Assembly: GCA_030746295.1 (NCBI GenBank)
Contig: JASLMY010000009.1
Coordinates: forward strand, 1 to 48,469
Length of the DNA stretch: 48,469 bases
From: Alphaproteobacteria bacterium
GTDB lineage: Bacteria; Pseudomonadota; Alphaproteobacteria; GCA-2731375
Direction: 5' to 3'
Positions 1 through 7,443 of the stretch are shown piece after piece; positions within the stretch are counted from its first letter, which is position 1; each line of letters begins with the position of its first letter. Under the pieces are notes generated by a model. That model saw nothing but the letters and a program-made list of their open reading frames with translations. It did not search any database and had not been told where the DNA came from. Made by a program: the position numbers and the translations under genes.

Positions 1-1105
1 CGAGTTCCGTCCGGCCGCCCAGCGCCAGGTCGAGCTCGGCCCCGGGGCCGGCCTCGTGCGCCGCGCGGGCGGCCTCGGCGTCGGCGACCAGGCCGAAGAC
101 CGCATCTCCGACTTCGTTGCGCAGAAGGGCCGCCAACATCTCCACGGTATCGCCGCTGCCGCCGCAGCCGGGGTTGTCCTGGGTGTCGGCGATGATGACC
201 GGTCGCGTCGCACCTGCCGCGAGGCGCATCGCCTGCGCCACCGCCTCGTCGGGCGATAGCATGAGCTCGGCGAATTCGGCCTCCTTCAGGGCGACTAGCT
301 GGGCGAGGTCGTCGGCGGCCTGGTCGGCCGCCGCCTGGCCATGGGCATGGGCGATGACGGCGGGGCCGCATTCGGAGAGGTCCGACGGCGGAAAGCCGGC
401 GAGGTAGGCGAGCGAGACGACATCGCCGGTGCAGCCGGCGGCGGCCGCCTCGACGATGCCCTTGGAGGGCTCGATGAGCGTGCACTGGAAGTTGAGCGGC
501 AGGAGGAACGGCAGCTTGCGCAAGGCCCGCCCTTGTGCTCGGCCTTCCAGCACCAGGCGCGAGAGCGCCGCCGCCGCCCGCCCGCCGGTGGCCGGCTGGT
601 CGACATGGGGATAGGTCCAGTAGGGCAGGATGGCATCCGTCATGGCGACCATGCGGGCCGTGACGTTGGCGTGGTAGTCGAGGCTGATCACCACCGGCAC
701 CGCGTCGCCGACAATGGCGCGCAGCCGCGAGAGCAGCTCGCCCTCACCGTCCTCGTGGTTCTCCGCCACCATGGCGCCGTGCAGGTCGAGATAGACGCCG
801 TCGACCGGCACCTCGTCGGAGAGCCGAGCCAAGAGCTCGGCGGCGATCCGCTCGTACGCGTCGGCGGTGACGGTGCCGCCGGCCGTGGCACCGGTCCAGA
901 GCAGCGGGCGCATCTCGTGGTTGCCGCCGATACCCTCGAGGAAGCCGGCGGTGGCGGCTCCGGAGCCGGCCAGGGTCTCGACGATCTCGTCCCCCCTTAG
1001 GATTCCCGGCCGGTCGGCGGGATGGGCGAAGTCGTCGAAACCGGTCCGCTCCGGCACGAAGCAGTTGGTCTCGTGCATGAAGCCGCCGATCGCGATACGG
1101 GCCAT
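1..1105 (-). CDS. M81 family metallopeptidase (MlrC-like), 3' end cut by window edge
   Basis: The first 368 residues are visible, starting MARIAIGGFMHETNCF, and the frame stays open to base 1. The opening IGGF..ETN, a GVYLDLHGAM block, a LDYHANVT stretch (Asp-x-His, the expected zinc-ligand pattern) and a downstream YPHVD are hallmarks of the M81/MlrC family, named for microcystin-linear-peptide hydrolysis in Sphingomonas. Family members are about 490-500 residues, so roughly the last quarter lies outside. Most relatives occur in catabolic or transport clusters and probably hydrolyse small amides or peptides; the substrate cannot be read here. The gene follows the sugar dehydrogenase on the same strand after 48 bases, so the two may be co-transcribed. 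Family call is firm, substrate unknown. Confidence 0.85.
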   Translation of the reverse strand, partial: MARIAIGGFMHETNCFVPERTGFDDFAHPADRPGILRGDEIVETLAGSGAATAGFLEGIGGNHEMRPLLWTGATAGGTVTADAYERIAAELLARLSDEVPVDGVYLDLHGAMVAENHEDGEGELLSRLRAIVGDAVPVVISLDYHANVTARMVAMTDAILPYWTYPHVDQPATGGRAAAALSRLVLEGRAQGRALRKLPFLLPLNFQCTLIEPSKGIVEAAAAGCTGDVVSLAYLAGFPPSDLSECGPAVIAHAHGQAAADQAADDLAQLVALKEAEFAELMLSPDEAVAQAMRLAAGATRPVIIADTQDNPGCGGSGDTVEMLAALLRNEVGDAVFGLVADAEAARAAHEAGPGAELDLALGGRTEL

Positions 1106-1153
1106 GCCTGGCCTCCCTTCAAGGTGATACCGGGCCGAATGGGGCAGAACAGC

Positions 1154-2278
1154 TCAACGGCCGGCCGGCTCCAGGCGCAGGATTCGGCCCTCGTCGGAAT
1201 CGGTCAGCAGGTAGACGTAGCCGTCGGGGCCCTGGCGGACGTCGCGGATGCGCTCAGCCAGCCGCCCCAGGATGCGCTCCTCGTGGGCCACCTTCTCGCC
1301 GTCGAGCTCCAAACGGGCGACGAGCTGGTATTTGAGGGCGCCGACGAGCAGATTGCCCCGCCATTTCGGAAACTTGTCGCCGGTATAGAAGGCCATGCCC
1401 GAGGGGGCGATCGAGGGGTCCCAATAGTAGATCGGCTGCTCCAGGCCCGGCTTGGCGGTGCCGACGCCGATCCGCCCGCCCGAATAGTGCCGGCCGAAGG
1501 CGATCACCGGCCAGCCGTAGTTCTTGCCGGCTTGCGGTATGTTGATTTCGTCGCCGCCCGCGGCACCGTGCTCGTGGATCCAAAGCCGCCCCGTCTCCGG
1601 GTGGCGGGCGGCACCCTGTGGGTTGCGGTGGCCATAAGACCAGACCTCGGGCCGGTAGCCGGCCCGGCCGACGAAGGGGTTGTCTTGCGGTATCGAGCCA
1701 TCGCTGTTGATCCGGATCACCTGGCCCCGGTTGATGGTGAAGTCCTGGGTGCGGTCGCGCTGGCCGCGCTCGCCGATGGTGATGAAGAGCTTGCCGTCAG
1801 GGGCGAAGACGAGGCGCGAGCCGAAATGCCGGCCGCCGCCGCTTTTCGGCTGCTGGCGGAAGATCACCTCGACGTCCGACAGCCGACCACCGGCAGTATC
1901 GAACCGGGCCCGGGCGACCGCGGTGCCGCCGCCGCCCCGGCCGGGCTCTGCATAGGAGAGGTAAATCCGGCGGTTCCGCGCGTAACCGGGGTCGATAGCG
2001 ACGTCCAACAAGCCGCCCTGGCCGACGGCGTAGACCTTCGGCACGCCCTGGAGCGGCTTCGACAGCCGGCCCTCGGCGCTGACGAGGCGAAGGCGTCCCT
2101 CCCGTTCAGTCACCAGCATGCCGCCCTGGGGCAAAAAGGCGAGGCCCCAGGGATACTCCAAGCCCTCGGCGACGGTGACGAGGCGCAGCTTGTAGTGCTC
2201 GGAACGGAACGTCTGGGCCGATGCGGCGGCGGCGCCCCAGAGGATGACGATGGTTAAAACGGCTATGACACGGAACAT
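1154..2278 (-). CDS. secreted PQQ-dependent sugar dehydrogenase (glucose/sorbosone dehydrogenase family)
   Basis: The 374-residue product begins with a clear signal peptide (MFRVIAVLTIVILWGAAA, cleavage expected after ASA), so it acts in the periplasm. The mature part has the six-bladed propeller signatures of the GSDH/YliI family: GLEYPWGLAFLPQGGMLVTE near the start, GGGRHFGSRLVFAPDGKLF, a GERGQRDRTQD block, a HRNPQGAARHPETG blade and IHEHGAAGGDEIN. Such enzymes oxidise aldose sugars or sorbosone with PQQ and pass electrons to the respiratory chain. A reading frame extends far upstream antisense to the enolase gene, but only the ATG at 2278 puts a signal peptide at the N-terminus. It shares a divergent spacer of about 120 bases with the gene at 2402. 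No PQQ synthesis genes are seen. Confidence 0.88.
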   Translation of the reverse strand: MFRVIAVLTIVILWGAAAASAQTFRSEHYKLRLVTVAEGLEYPWGLAFLPQGGMLVTEREGRLRLVSAEGRLSKPLQGVPKVYAVGQGGLLDVAIDPGYARNRRIYLSYAEPGRGGGGTAVARARFDTAGGRLSDVEVIFRQQPKSGGGRHFGSRLVFAPDGKLFITIGERGQRDRTQDFTINRGQVIRINSDGSIPQDNPFVGRAGYRPEVWSYGHRNPQGAARHPETGRLWIHEHGAAGGDEINIPQAGKNYGWPVIAFGRHYSGGRIGVGTAKPGLEQPIYYWDPSIAPSGMAFYTGDKFPKWRGNLLVGALKYQLVARLELDGEKVAHEERILGRLAERIRDVRQGPDGYVYLLTDSDEGRILRLEPAGR

Positions 2279-2401
2279 CGGCGCCTCTCTCTTCCCCGGC
2301 CCCCTGCTTCCACCCGAGGCTATCAGATCGCCCCCTACCAAGGCCACGCCGGCTGCCGTAGGCTCGCCCCTCGAACCCCGCCCTAGGAGAGACTGCAGCC
2401 C

Positions 2402-3541
2402 ATGAAGATCAAGGACCTCGCCGCCTATCCCGTCTCCTTTCCCATCCCCGCCGACAAGGGCGTGACGCTCGGCATCGGCCGCGCCGTCAAGCGGGACGCG
2501 GTGCTGGTCCGGATCGAGACGGAAAGCGGCCTCGTCGGCTGGGGCGAGGCCCACGCGGGGCGGGCGCCGGGCGCGGTGGCACAGCTCGCCAACACGACGC
2601 TGAAGACGCTGATCGACGGCATGGCGGCGAGCGACGTCGTCGGCGTCTGGGACCGGGTCTACAAGATGCAGCTGGCGAGCCACGGCATGGGTGCGGCGGC
2701 GGCCATCGCCTTGAGCGGCATCGACATGGCGCTCTGGGACATTCGTGCCAAGGCGGTCGGCTGGCCGCTCTACCGCCTGCTGGGCGGGGCGGCGAAGCCG
2801 ATCCCGGCCTATGCCGGCGGCGTCTCGCTCGGCTACCAGCCACCCGACGAGCTGGTCGCCGAGGCCCGGCACTCGGTCGAGGCCGGTTATCGGGCGCTGA
2901 AGCTGCGCCTGGGCGACACCGCGGCCAACGACATCGCCCGGGTAGAAGCGGTGCGCCAAGCCTTTGGCGACGAGCTCGACATCCTGACCGACGCCAACGC
3001 GGCCTATACGCTCGCCGACGTGCGCCGGGTCATGCCGGCGCTCGACGCCGCCGGCGTCGGCTGGCTGGAGGAGCCCTTCCCGCCGCACGACCACCGCCGC
3101 TATTCCGAGGCCCGGAGCTTCGGGGTGACGCCGTTGGCCGCCGGCGAAAACCACTACACCCGCTTCGAGTTCCACCGCCTGATCGAGGACGGCCTGGTCA
3201 CCATCGTCCAGCCGGACCTGTCGAAGACCGGCGGGATCACCGAAGGGCTGCGCATTGCCGCCCTGGCCTCCGCCTGGAAGCTCTCGATAAACCCGCACAC
3301 CTCGCTGACCGGCCTCAACGTCGCCGCCACCATTCACCTGCTTTGCGCCATCGACAACGCCGGCTATTTCGAGGCCGACATCTCGGCCCACAACCCCTTC
3401 CGCGACCAGCTATGCAGCTGGCAGGCCGAGGTCGACGGCGAGGGCAACGTACATCCGCCCGAGGCGCCGGGCCTCGGCGTCGAGATCGACGAAAAGCTGT
3501 TGGCCGAGTATCCCCTGATAGACGGGCCGGGCTACGTCTGA
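2402..3541 (+). CDS. enolase superfamily enzyme, mandelate racemase/muconate lactonizing type
   Basis: This 379-residue protein has the N-terminal capping domain and a C-terminal barrel. The metal ligands are visible at Asp197 (TDAN), Glu223 (EEPF) and Glu249 (AGEN). The base on strand two is a Lys167-x-Arg169 motif (KLRL), and NPHT at 297-300 supplies the likely His299 acid/base partner, as in the mandelate racemase and acid-sugar dehydratase subgroup. It therefore abstracts a proton alpha to a carboxylate, giving racemisation or dehydration. KxR in place of KxK departs from mandelate racemase itself and points to a sugar-acid dehydratase or uncharacterised activity. The start has a GGAGA ribosome site about 10 bases upstream. 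It is divergent from the sugar dehydrogenase, consistent with sugar or sugar-acid use. Confidence 0.88.
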   Translation: MKIKDLAAYPVSFPIPADKGVTLGIGRAVKRDAVLVRIETESGLVGWGEAHAGRAPGAVAQLANTTLKTLIDGMAASDVVGVWDRVYKMQLASHGMGAAAAIALSGIDMALWDIRAKAVGWPLYRLLGGAAKPIPAYAGGVSLGYQPPDELVAEARHSVEAGYRALKLRLGDTAANDIARVEAVRQAFGDELDILTDANAAYTLADVRRVMPALDAAGVGWLEEPFPPHDHRRYSEARSFGVTPLAAGENHYTRFEFHRLIEDGLVTIVQPDLSKTGGITEGLRIAALASAWKLSINPHTSLTGLNVAATIHLLCAIDNAGYFEADISAHNPFRDQLCSWQAEVDGEGNVHPPEAPGLGVEIDEKLLAEYPLIDGPGYV

Positions 3542-3576
3542 GGCACGAGCCCCGGGGGCGGCGGATCGGAGCGCGG

Positions 3577-3744
3577 CTAGAGCTCGCGTCTGAAGTAGAC
3601 GATGCCGTGGCTGCCGTAGAGCGCCTCGAGGTCGGCGTGGCGAACTGCGGCGTGGGTCCGAAACCCGGCCTTCGTGTACGCCGCGATCGCCGCGTCGTTG
3701 CCGAGGTAGGTGGCGACGTGCGCCATCGCTACGAGGCAATCCAG
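3577..3744 (-). pseudogene. C-terminal remnant of a GNAT acetyltransferase
   Basis: Only about 55 residues are recognisable, including GNDAAIAAYTKAGFRTHAAV, which matches the last helix and strand of the GNAT fold (N-x-x-A-i-x-x-Y-x-k-x-G-F), followed by a normal-looking C-terminus ending YFRREL. The acetyl-CoA-binding motif A and the N-terminal half are absent. In this frame the upstream sequence runs into the 3' end of the PhzF-like gene and encodes no GNAT-like residues. It is best read as the stump of a gene truncated by a deletion that brought the PhzF-like gene next to it. A short protein from an internal ATG (MAHVATYL) is possible but would lack a cofactor site. Confidence 0.6.
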
Positions 3745-3763
3745 GTCGATGGAAGGTGTCTGG

Positions 3764-4546
3764 CTACAAGCACAGATGGCCCTGCATATACTTGACCGCG
3801 GAGCAAAGCAGCCAGACCCGGTCGCCGTGTTGCTCGCAGGCGACCGTCGCACCGCGGGGCGAGAGCTGTCGGGCCACGAGATGGGTCTTGCCGAGACGTT
3901 CGGCCCAATAGGGGACGAGCGAGCAGTGGGCTGATCCGGTGAAGCCGGTATCTTCACCTTCTCCCTGCTTGGGCGCGAACCAGCGCGAGACGAAATCGAC
4001 GTCGGCACCGGGCGCGGTCACGATCGCCGCCCGCAGCGGCAACCGGGCGAGGGTGGCCAGGTCCGGCTCGAAGCCGGCGACGTCTGCCTCCGTCGCCAAC
4101 ACGGCGATCAGATCCGTCGCACCGAGCACTTCGTTCGGCGCCCGACCGAACGCCGCGTTCAGAGCGGTGGGTAGGTCGAACGGCTTCGGCACCAGGGCCG
4201 GCAGGTCGAGCACGTAGCAATGGTCCCGCCGTCGCACGCGAAGCTCGCCGGCTTCGACGTCGAACCGCAGCTCCTCCGAATCATCACCCAGCTCGTTGTC
4301 GATCACGAAGGCCGCGGCGAGTGTGCCGTGGCCACAGATCCCGTCGATCTCGGTCGTGGGCGTGAACCAACGTAGCCGATAGCGACCCGCCCCACCGACG
4401 AAGAAGGCGCAGGTCAATTTGCTCTCGGCCGCGATCCGTTGCATCAGCGCGTCGTCGAGCCATTCGCTCAACGGGCACACCGCAGCGGGATTGCCCGCGA
4501 AGGGACCCGATGCGAAGGCGTTGATCTGAAAGATCGGCTGCTTCAT
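3764..4546 (-). CDS. PhzF/YddE-family isomerase-like protein with altered catalytic site
   Basis: The 260 residues match the PhzF (diaminopimelate-epimerase-fold) family: an N-terminal NAFASGPFAGNPAAVC block, FTPTTEIDGICGHGTLAAA, TGSAHCSLVPYWAERLGK and a C-terminal QLSPRGATV. PhzF-type enzymes isomerise small substrates such as dihydro-3-hydroxyanthranilate using a glutamate in a motif like LSESTF. Here the matching stretch reads KLTCAFFV, so Cys46 replaces that glutamate, and the EDPxTGSA loop is changed to EDTGFTGSA. The protein may have lost isomerase activity or use a different chemistry. It lies 17 bases after the GFA gene and is probably in one operon with it and the HAD gene. Family certain, function unknown. 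Confidence 0.8.
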   Translation of the reverse strand: MKQPIFQINAFASGPFAGNPAAVCPLSEWLDDALMQRIAAESKLTCAFFVGGAGRYRLRWFTPTTEIDGICGHGTLAAAFVIDNELGDDSEELRFDVEAGELRVRRRDHCYVLDLPALVPKPFDLPTALNAAFGRAPNEVLGATDLIAVLATEADVAGFEPDLATLARLPLRAAIVTAPGADVDFVSRWFAPKQGEGEDTGFTGSAHCSLVPYWAERLGKTHLVARQLSPRGATVACEQHGDRVWLLCSAVKYMQGHLCL

Positions 4547-4563
4547 GGCTCGCTGCCGATGCC

Positions 4564-4992
4564 CTACTCGGGCTCTTCCGCGTATCGCGGCACGCCGTCG
4601 GGGATGACGACGCCCGCAAGCTTGCGCGAGGTCCAGATGTGGGTGGCGGCGCCGAGGTCAACCGGCTCGTCGAGCGAGCCGCCCTTGATGCTGATCGCAT
4701 CGTCGACGTCCCGGTCGCCGTGCCAGACCCGCGTCCCGCAGTCGGGACAGAAGGAGCATTCGAGCGTGCCCTGCTTCGCCGCCGGCCGGGACCAGGTCTT
4801 GAGCTCGCCCGCGACCAAGCGGACGTCGCTGCTCCGAACGATGACCGAGATGCCGAAGGCGGAGGCGGACTGCCTCTGGCATTCGCGGCAGTGACAGACC
4901 CAGAGCGCCAGCGGCTTAGCAACGACCTCGTAGCGGACCGCCCCGCACTGGCAACCGCCCGTCAACACCTCTTTGTCGGCTACATCCACCAT
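4564..4992 (-). CDS. GFA/CENP-V domain zinc protein
   Basis: A 142-residue single-domain protein of the GFA family, named for a formaldehyde-activating enzyme that condenses glutathione with formaldehyde. Most bacterial members have no proven reaction. The zinc-binding cysteines are all present: CQC at 14-16, CHCREC at 33-38 and CPDCG at 82-86. The C-terminal part carries the usual SIKGGSLDEP stretch and an IWTSRK segment near residue 119. The ATG at 4992 leaves 11 bases to the stop of the HAD gene, which suggests translational linkage. A longer reading frame upstream is only open shadow of that gene. No formaldehyde-pathway partner is nearby. Confidence 0.85.
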   Translation of the reverse strand: MVDVADKEVLTGGCQCGAVRYEVVAKPLALWVCHCRECQRQSASAFGISVIVRSSDVRLVAGELKTWSRPAAKQGTLECSFCPDCGTRVWHGDRDVDDAISIKGGSLDEPVDLGAATHIWTSRKLAGVVIPDGVPRYAEEPE

Positions 4993-5003
4993 CACTCGGC
5001 TCC

Positions 5004-5675
5004 CTATAGCCCCAAGAGCGGCAGCAGGTCGCGCAAATCTCCCGTATCGAGATGCTCGTCCGTGGCGGCCCTGGCATCTGGCCGAGCGTTCAGGGCAATG
5101 GCCCGGCCCGCCGCCTCGAACAACGGCACATCGGAGCGGGAATCGCCGACCGCGACACAATCGGAGATGTCGATGCCGTGGCCCCGGGCGAAGGCCACCG
5201 CGTGCGCCGCCTTGTCTCGCTCGTTGCAGAAGCGCGCGACCCTGCCGAGAAGGACGCCGTCCGCCTCCGCCATCTCGGTGCCGCAATGGCCGTCCAGTTC
5301 GAGCCGACGCTGCAAATAGCGGCCGGCGAAGCTCCAGGTGCAGGAGGCCAGCTTGACCGGCACCTTCGCTTCCGCCAGGCGTCGGCAGACCTCGTCCAGA
5401 CCGACGATCAAGGGCAGGTCGACGAGCCGTGCCTCCACCTCGGCCACCGGCACGCCGCGATAGTTGACGGCATCGCGGCGCGAGAAGGTCCGGTTGTCGA
5501 TCTCGTAGGCGTGCCAGGCCGCCTCCATTTCCACGATCATCTCGAGATGGCCCATCCGCTCGGCCAGGAAGTGGCAAACCGTCGTACCCGGCAGCAGCGT
5601 GCCGTCGATGTCGAAGACGACGGCCCTTGGTGGGCGGGAGCTTCTGTTCATTCGAGCATCGCATTCTGGCGGCAT
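5004..5675 (-). CDS. HAD-superfamily phosphatase, subfamily IB (SerB-like)
   Basis: The 223-residue product has the HAD motifs in order: motif I VVFDIDGTLLPG (nucleophile Asp followed by Asp at +2), motif II at ASCTWS, and motif IV at GDSRSDVPLFEAAG. The length and the helical cap between motifs I and II fit the IB group that includes phosphoserine phosphatase and small-metabolite phosphatases. Substrate cannot be assigned. Two starts are possible, ATG at 5675 or ATG at 5651 (MNRSSRPP); neither has a strong ribosome site, and the later one is closer to the usual N-terminus. It leads a probable three-gene operon with GFA and the PhzF-like gene. Confidence 0.82.
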   Translation of the reverse strand: MPPECDARMNRSSRPPRAVVFDIDGTLLPGTTVCHFLAERMGHLEMIVEMEAAWHAYEIDNRTFSRRDAVNYRGVPVAEVEARLVDLPLIVGLDEVCRRLAEAKVPVKLASCTWSFAGRYLQRRLELDGHCGTEMAEADGVLLGRVARFCNERDKAAHAVAFARGHGIDISDCVAVGDSRSDVPLFEAAGRAIALNARPDARAATDEHLDTGDLRDLLPLLGL

Positions 5676-5872
5676 GGACCGGCGACCGCACCTGAAAAGC
5701 GTGGCAGAACGGGCCGAAGCCCGATTCTAAAGCCTCGCCGTCGCCATGCCCATGGTCCGGCGGTGCCGTCCAGTCGCAGCCGCGGCCAGACCCGCCCGCT
5801 CTTTCCTCAGGCAGCGGTCCGGGATATGTCTGAAGCTCGCGTCCACGGGGACCGCTCAGAGACGAGGACAAG

Positions 5873-6526
5873 ATGGCCGAGATCGAATACTTCTATTCCG
5901 CCCACTCCGCCTTCGCCTATCTGGGCTCGGCCCGGTTCATGGAGATCGCCCGAGCGGCGGGCAGAGAGATCGTCCACAGGCCGGTCGATCTGGGACGCGT
6001 CGTGCCCGCGGCGGCGGCGTCGGGCTTCACCGAGCGCACGCCCAACCACCGGGCCTACTATTTCGGCCGCGAGATCGAGCGCTGGTCGGAGGAACGCGAC
6101 GCACCGGTGATGCCGGGCATGCCGACCCATCACCGCAAGGACATGACGCTGGCGAACGGCCTACTGATCGCGGCCATGGCCCAGGGCCAGAACGTCGACA
6201 GGCTGGCGCACTGCATGCTGGAAGAGCATTGGCGCGACGACGCCGACCTCGCGGACGAGGAAACGCTCGCCCGCCTCTGCCGGTCGGTCGAGATCGCGCC
6301 CGAGCCGGTACTGGAGGCGGCGCTGTCGCCCGAGGTTCGGGCCCAGTACGATGCCAACACCGAGGAGGCGATCCGACGTTCGGTCTTCGGCTCGCCGACC
6401 TATTTCGTCGACGGCGACATGTTCTACGGCCAGGACCGCCTGGAGATGGTCGAGCGGGCGCTCCGCCGCGCCTACGCCGGTGAGTGGCCCAGGGCCGGCG
6501 ACGGCCGCCGGACGGAACAAAGCTGA
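5873..6526 (+). CDS. DsbA-family oxidoreductase, 2-hydroxychromene-2-carboxylate isomerase-like
   Basis: 217 residues with the kappa-class GST / HCCA isomerase fold. It starts IEYFYSAHSAFAYLGS, where Ser12 sits at the active-site position that binds glutathione in HCCA isomerases in place of a DsbA CxxC. The C-terminal half carries the family signature SVFGSPTYFVDGDMFYGQDR. Known members isomerise hydroxychromene carboxylates in naphthalene breakdown, but most genomic members are of unknown substrate. A tail of about 20 polar residues follows the domain. The start has GAGGAC about 8 bases upstream. The downstream GTG start of the tupA-like gene lies 41 bases past the stop. Confidence 0.82.
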   Translation: MAEIEYFYSAHSAFAYLGSARFMEIARAAGREIVHRPVDLGRVVPAAAASGFTERTPNHRAYYFGREIERWSEERDAPVMPGMPTHHRKDMTLANGLLIAAMAQGQNVDRLAHCMLEEHWRDDADLADEETLARLCRSVEIAPEPVLEAALSPEVRAQYDANTEEAIRRSVFGSPTYFVDGDMFYGQDRLEMVERALRRAYAGEWPRAGDGRRTEQS

Positions 6527-6567
6527 CCGATCGCCCGGCGCGACCAAACGACAAGGACTCATCGCCC

Positions 6568-7401
6568 GTGCTACGGCGCTTTCTCTCGGCTTTCGTGCTA
6601 GTGGCCTGCGGCCTCGGCGCGATCTCGGCCAGCGCCACCGAGCGCTTCATCATCGTCGCCTCGACCACCTCGACCGAGAACTCCGGCCTCTTCGAGAAGG
6701 TGCTGCCGCGTTTCACCAAAGAGACCGGAATCGAGGTGCGCGTGGTCGCGGTCGGCACCGGCCAGGCGATACGGTTGGCGCGCAACGGCGATGCCGATGT
6801 GCTGTTCGTGCACCACAAGCCGTCCGAGGAGAAGTTCGTCGCCGACGGCCTTGGCGTGAAGCGTTTCGACGTGATGTACAACGACTTCGTCATCGTCGGC
6901 CCGGCAGATGATCCGGCAGCCGTCAAGGGCATGAGGTCGGCGCAGGCAGCCTTCGCCAGAATTGCCGCGGCCCGGTCGGTCTTCGCCAGCCGCGGCGACG
7001 ACAGCGGCACCCACAAGGCCGAGCGGGCGCTCTGGGCCAAGTCCGGTGTCGATATCGACCACGCTGCCGGCAACTGGTATCGCGAGCTCGGCTCGGGCAT
7101 GGGGGCGACGCTGAACACGGCCGGCGGCCTGTCGGCCTATACCTTGTCCGACCGCGGCAGCTGGCTGCCGTTCAAGAACAAGCAGGACCTCGTGTTGCTC
7201 GTCGAAGGCGACCCATGGCTCTTCAACCAGTACGGCGTGATCCTGGTGAGCCAGGCGAAACACCCCCACGTCAAGGCTGCCGAGGGACAAGCCTTCATCG
7301 ATTGGCTGATCGGGCCCGAGGGACAAGGGGCCATCGCCGAGTTCAAGATCAACGGCCAGCAGCTTTTCTTTCCCAACGCGATGAAGGGCGGGCCGTCCTG
7401 A
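6568..7401 (+). CDS. TupA-like tungstate/anion ABC transporter substrate-binding protein (orphan)
   Basis: From the GTG at 6568 the 277-residue product begins with a signal peptide (VLRRFLSAFVLVACGLGAIS, cleavage near SASA). AAGGA lies about 10 bases upstream of that GTG, so it is preferred over the in-frame ATG at 6484, which would bury the signal. The mature protein opens IIVASTTSTENSGLFEKVLP, the anion-binding TTST motif of TupA, and contains the SRGDDSGTHKAE and GGLSAYTLSDRGSW blocks of that family. TupA binds tungstate (sometimes molybdate) in the periplasm for the TupBC transporter. No permease or ATPase gene is adjacent, so partners must lie elsewhere or this is a lone binding protein. 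Confidence 0.85.
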   Translation: MLRRFLSAFVLVACGLGAISASATERFIIVASTTSTENSGLFEKVLPRFTKETGIEVRVVAVGTGQAIRLARNGDADVLFVHHKPSEEKFVADGLGVKRFDVMYNDFVIVGPADDPAAVKGMRSAQAAFARIAAARSVFASRGDDSGTHKAERALWAKSGVDIDHAAGNWYRELGSGMGATLNTAGGLSAYTLSDRGSWLPFKNKQDLVLLVEGDPWLFNQYGVILVSQAKHPHVKAAEGQAFIDWLIGPEGQGAIAEFKINGQQLFFPNAMKGGPS

Positions 7402-7443
7402 GGGGCCGAGGCTTTCACTCGCGCCCGTCCGGTCGAGGCGCGT

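Noticed and set aside
2279..3391. Upstream extension of the sugar dehydrogenase frame
   Set aside because: Antisense to the enolase-superfamily gene, and it would hide the signal peptide that starts at 2278.
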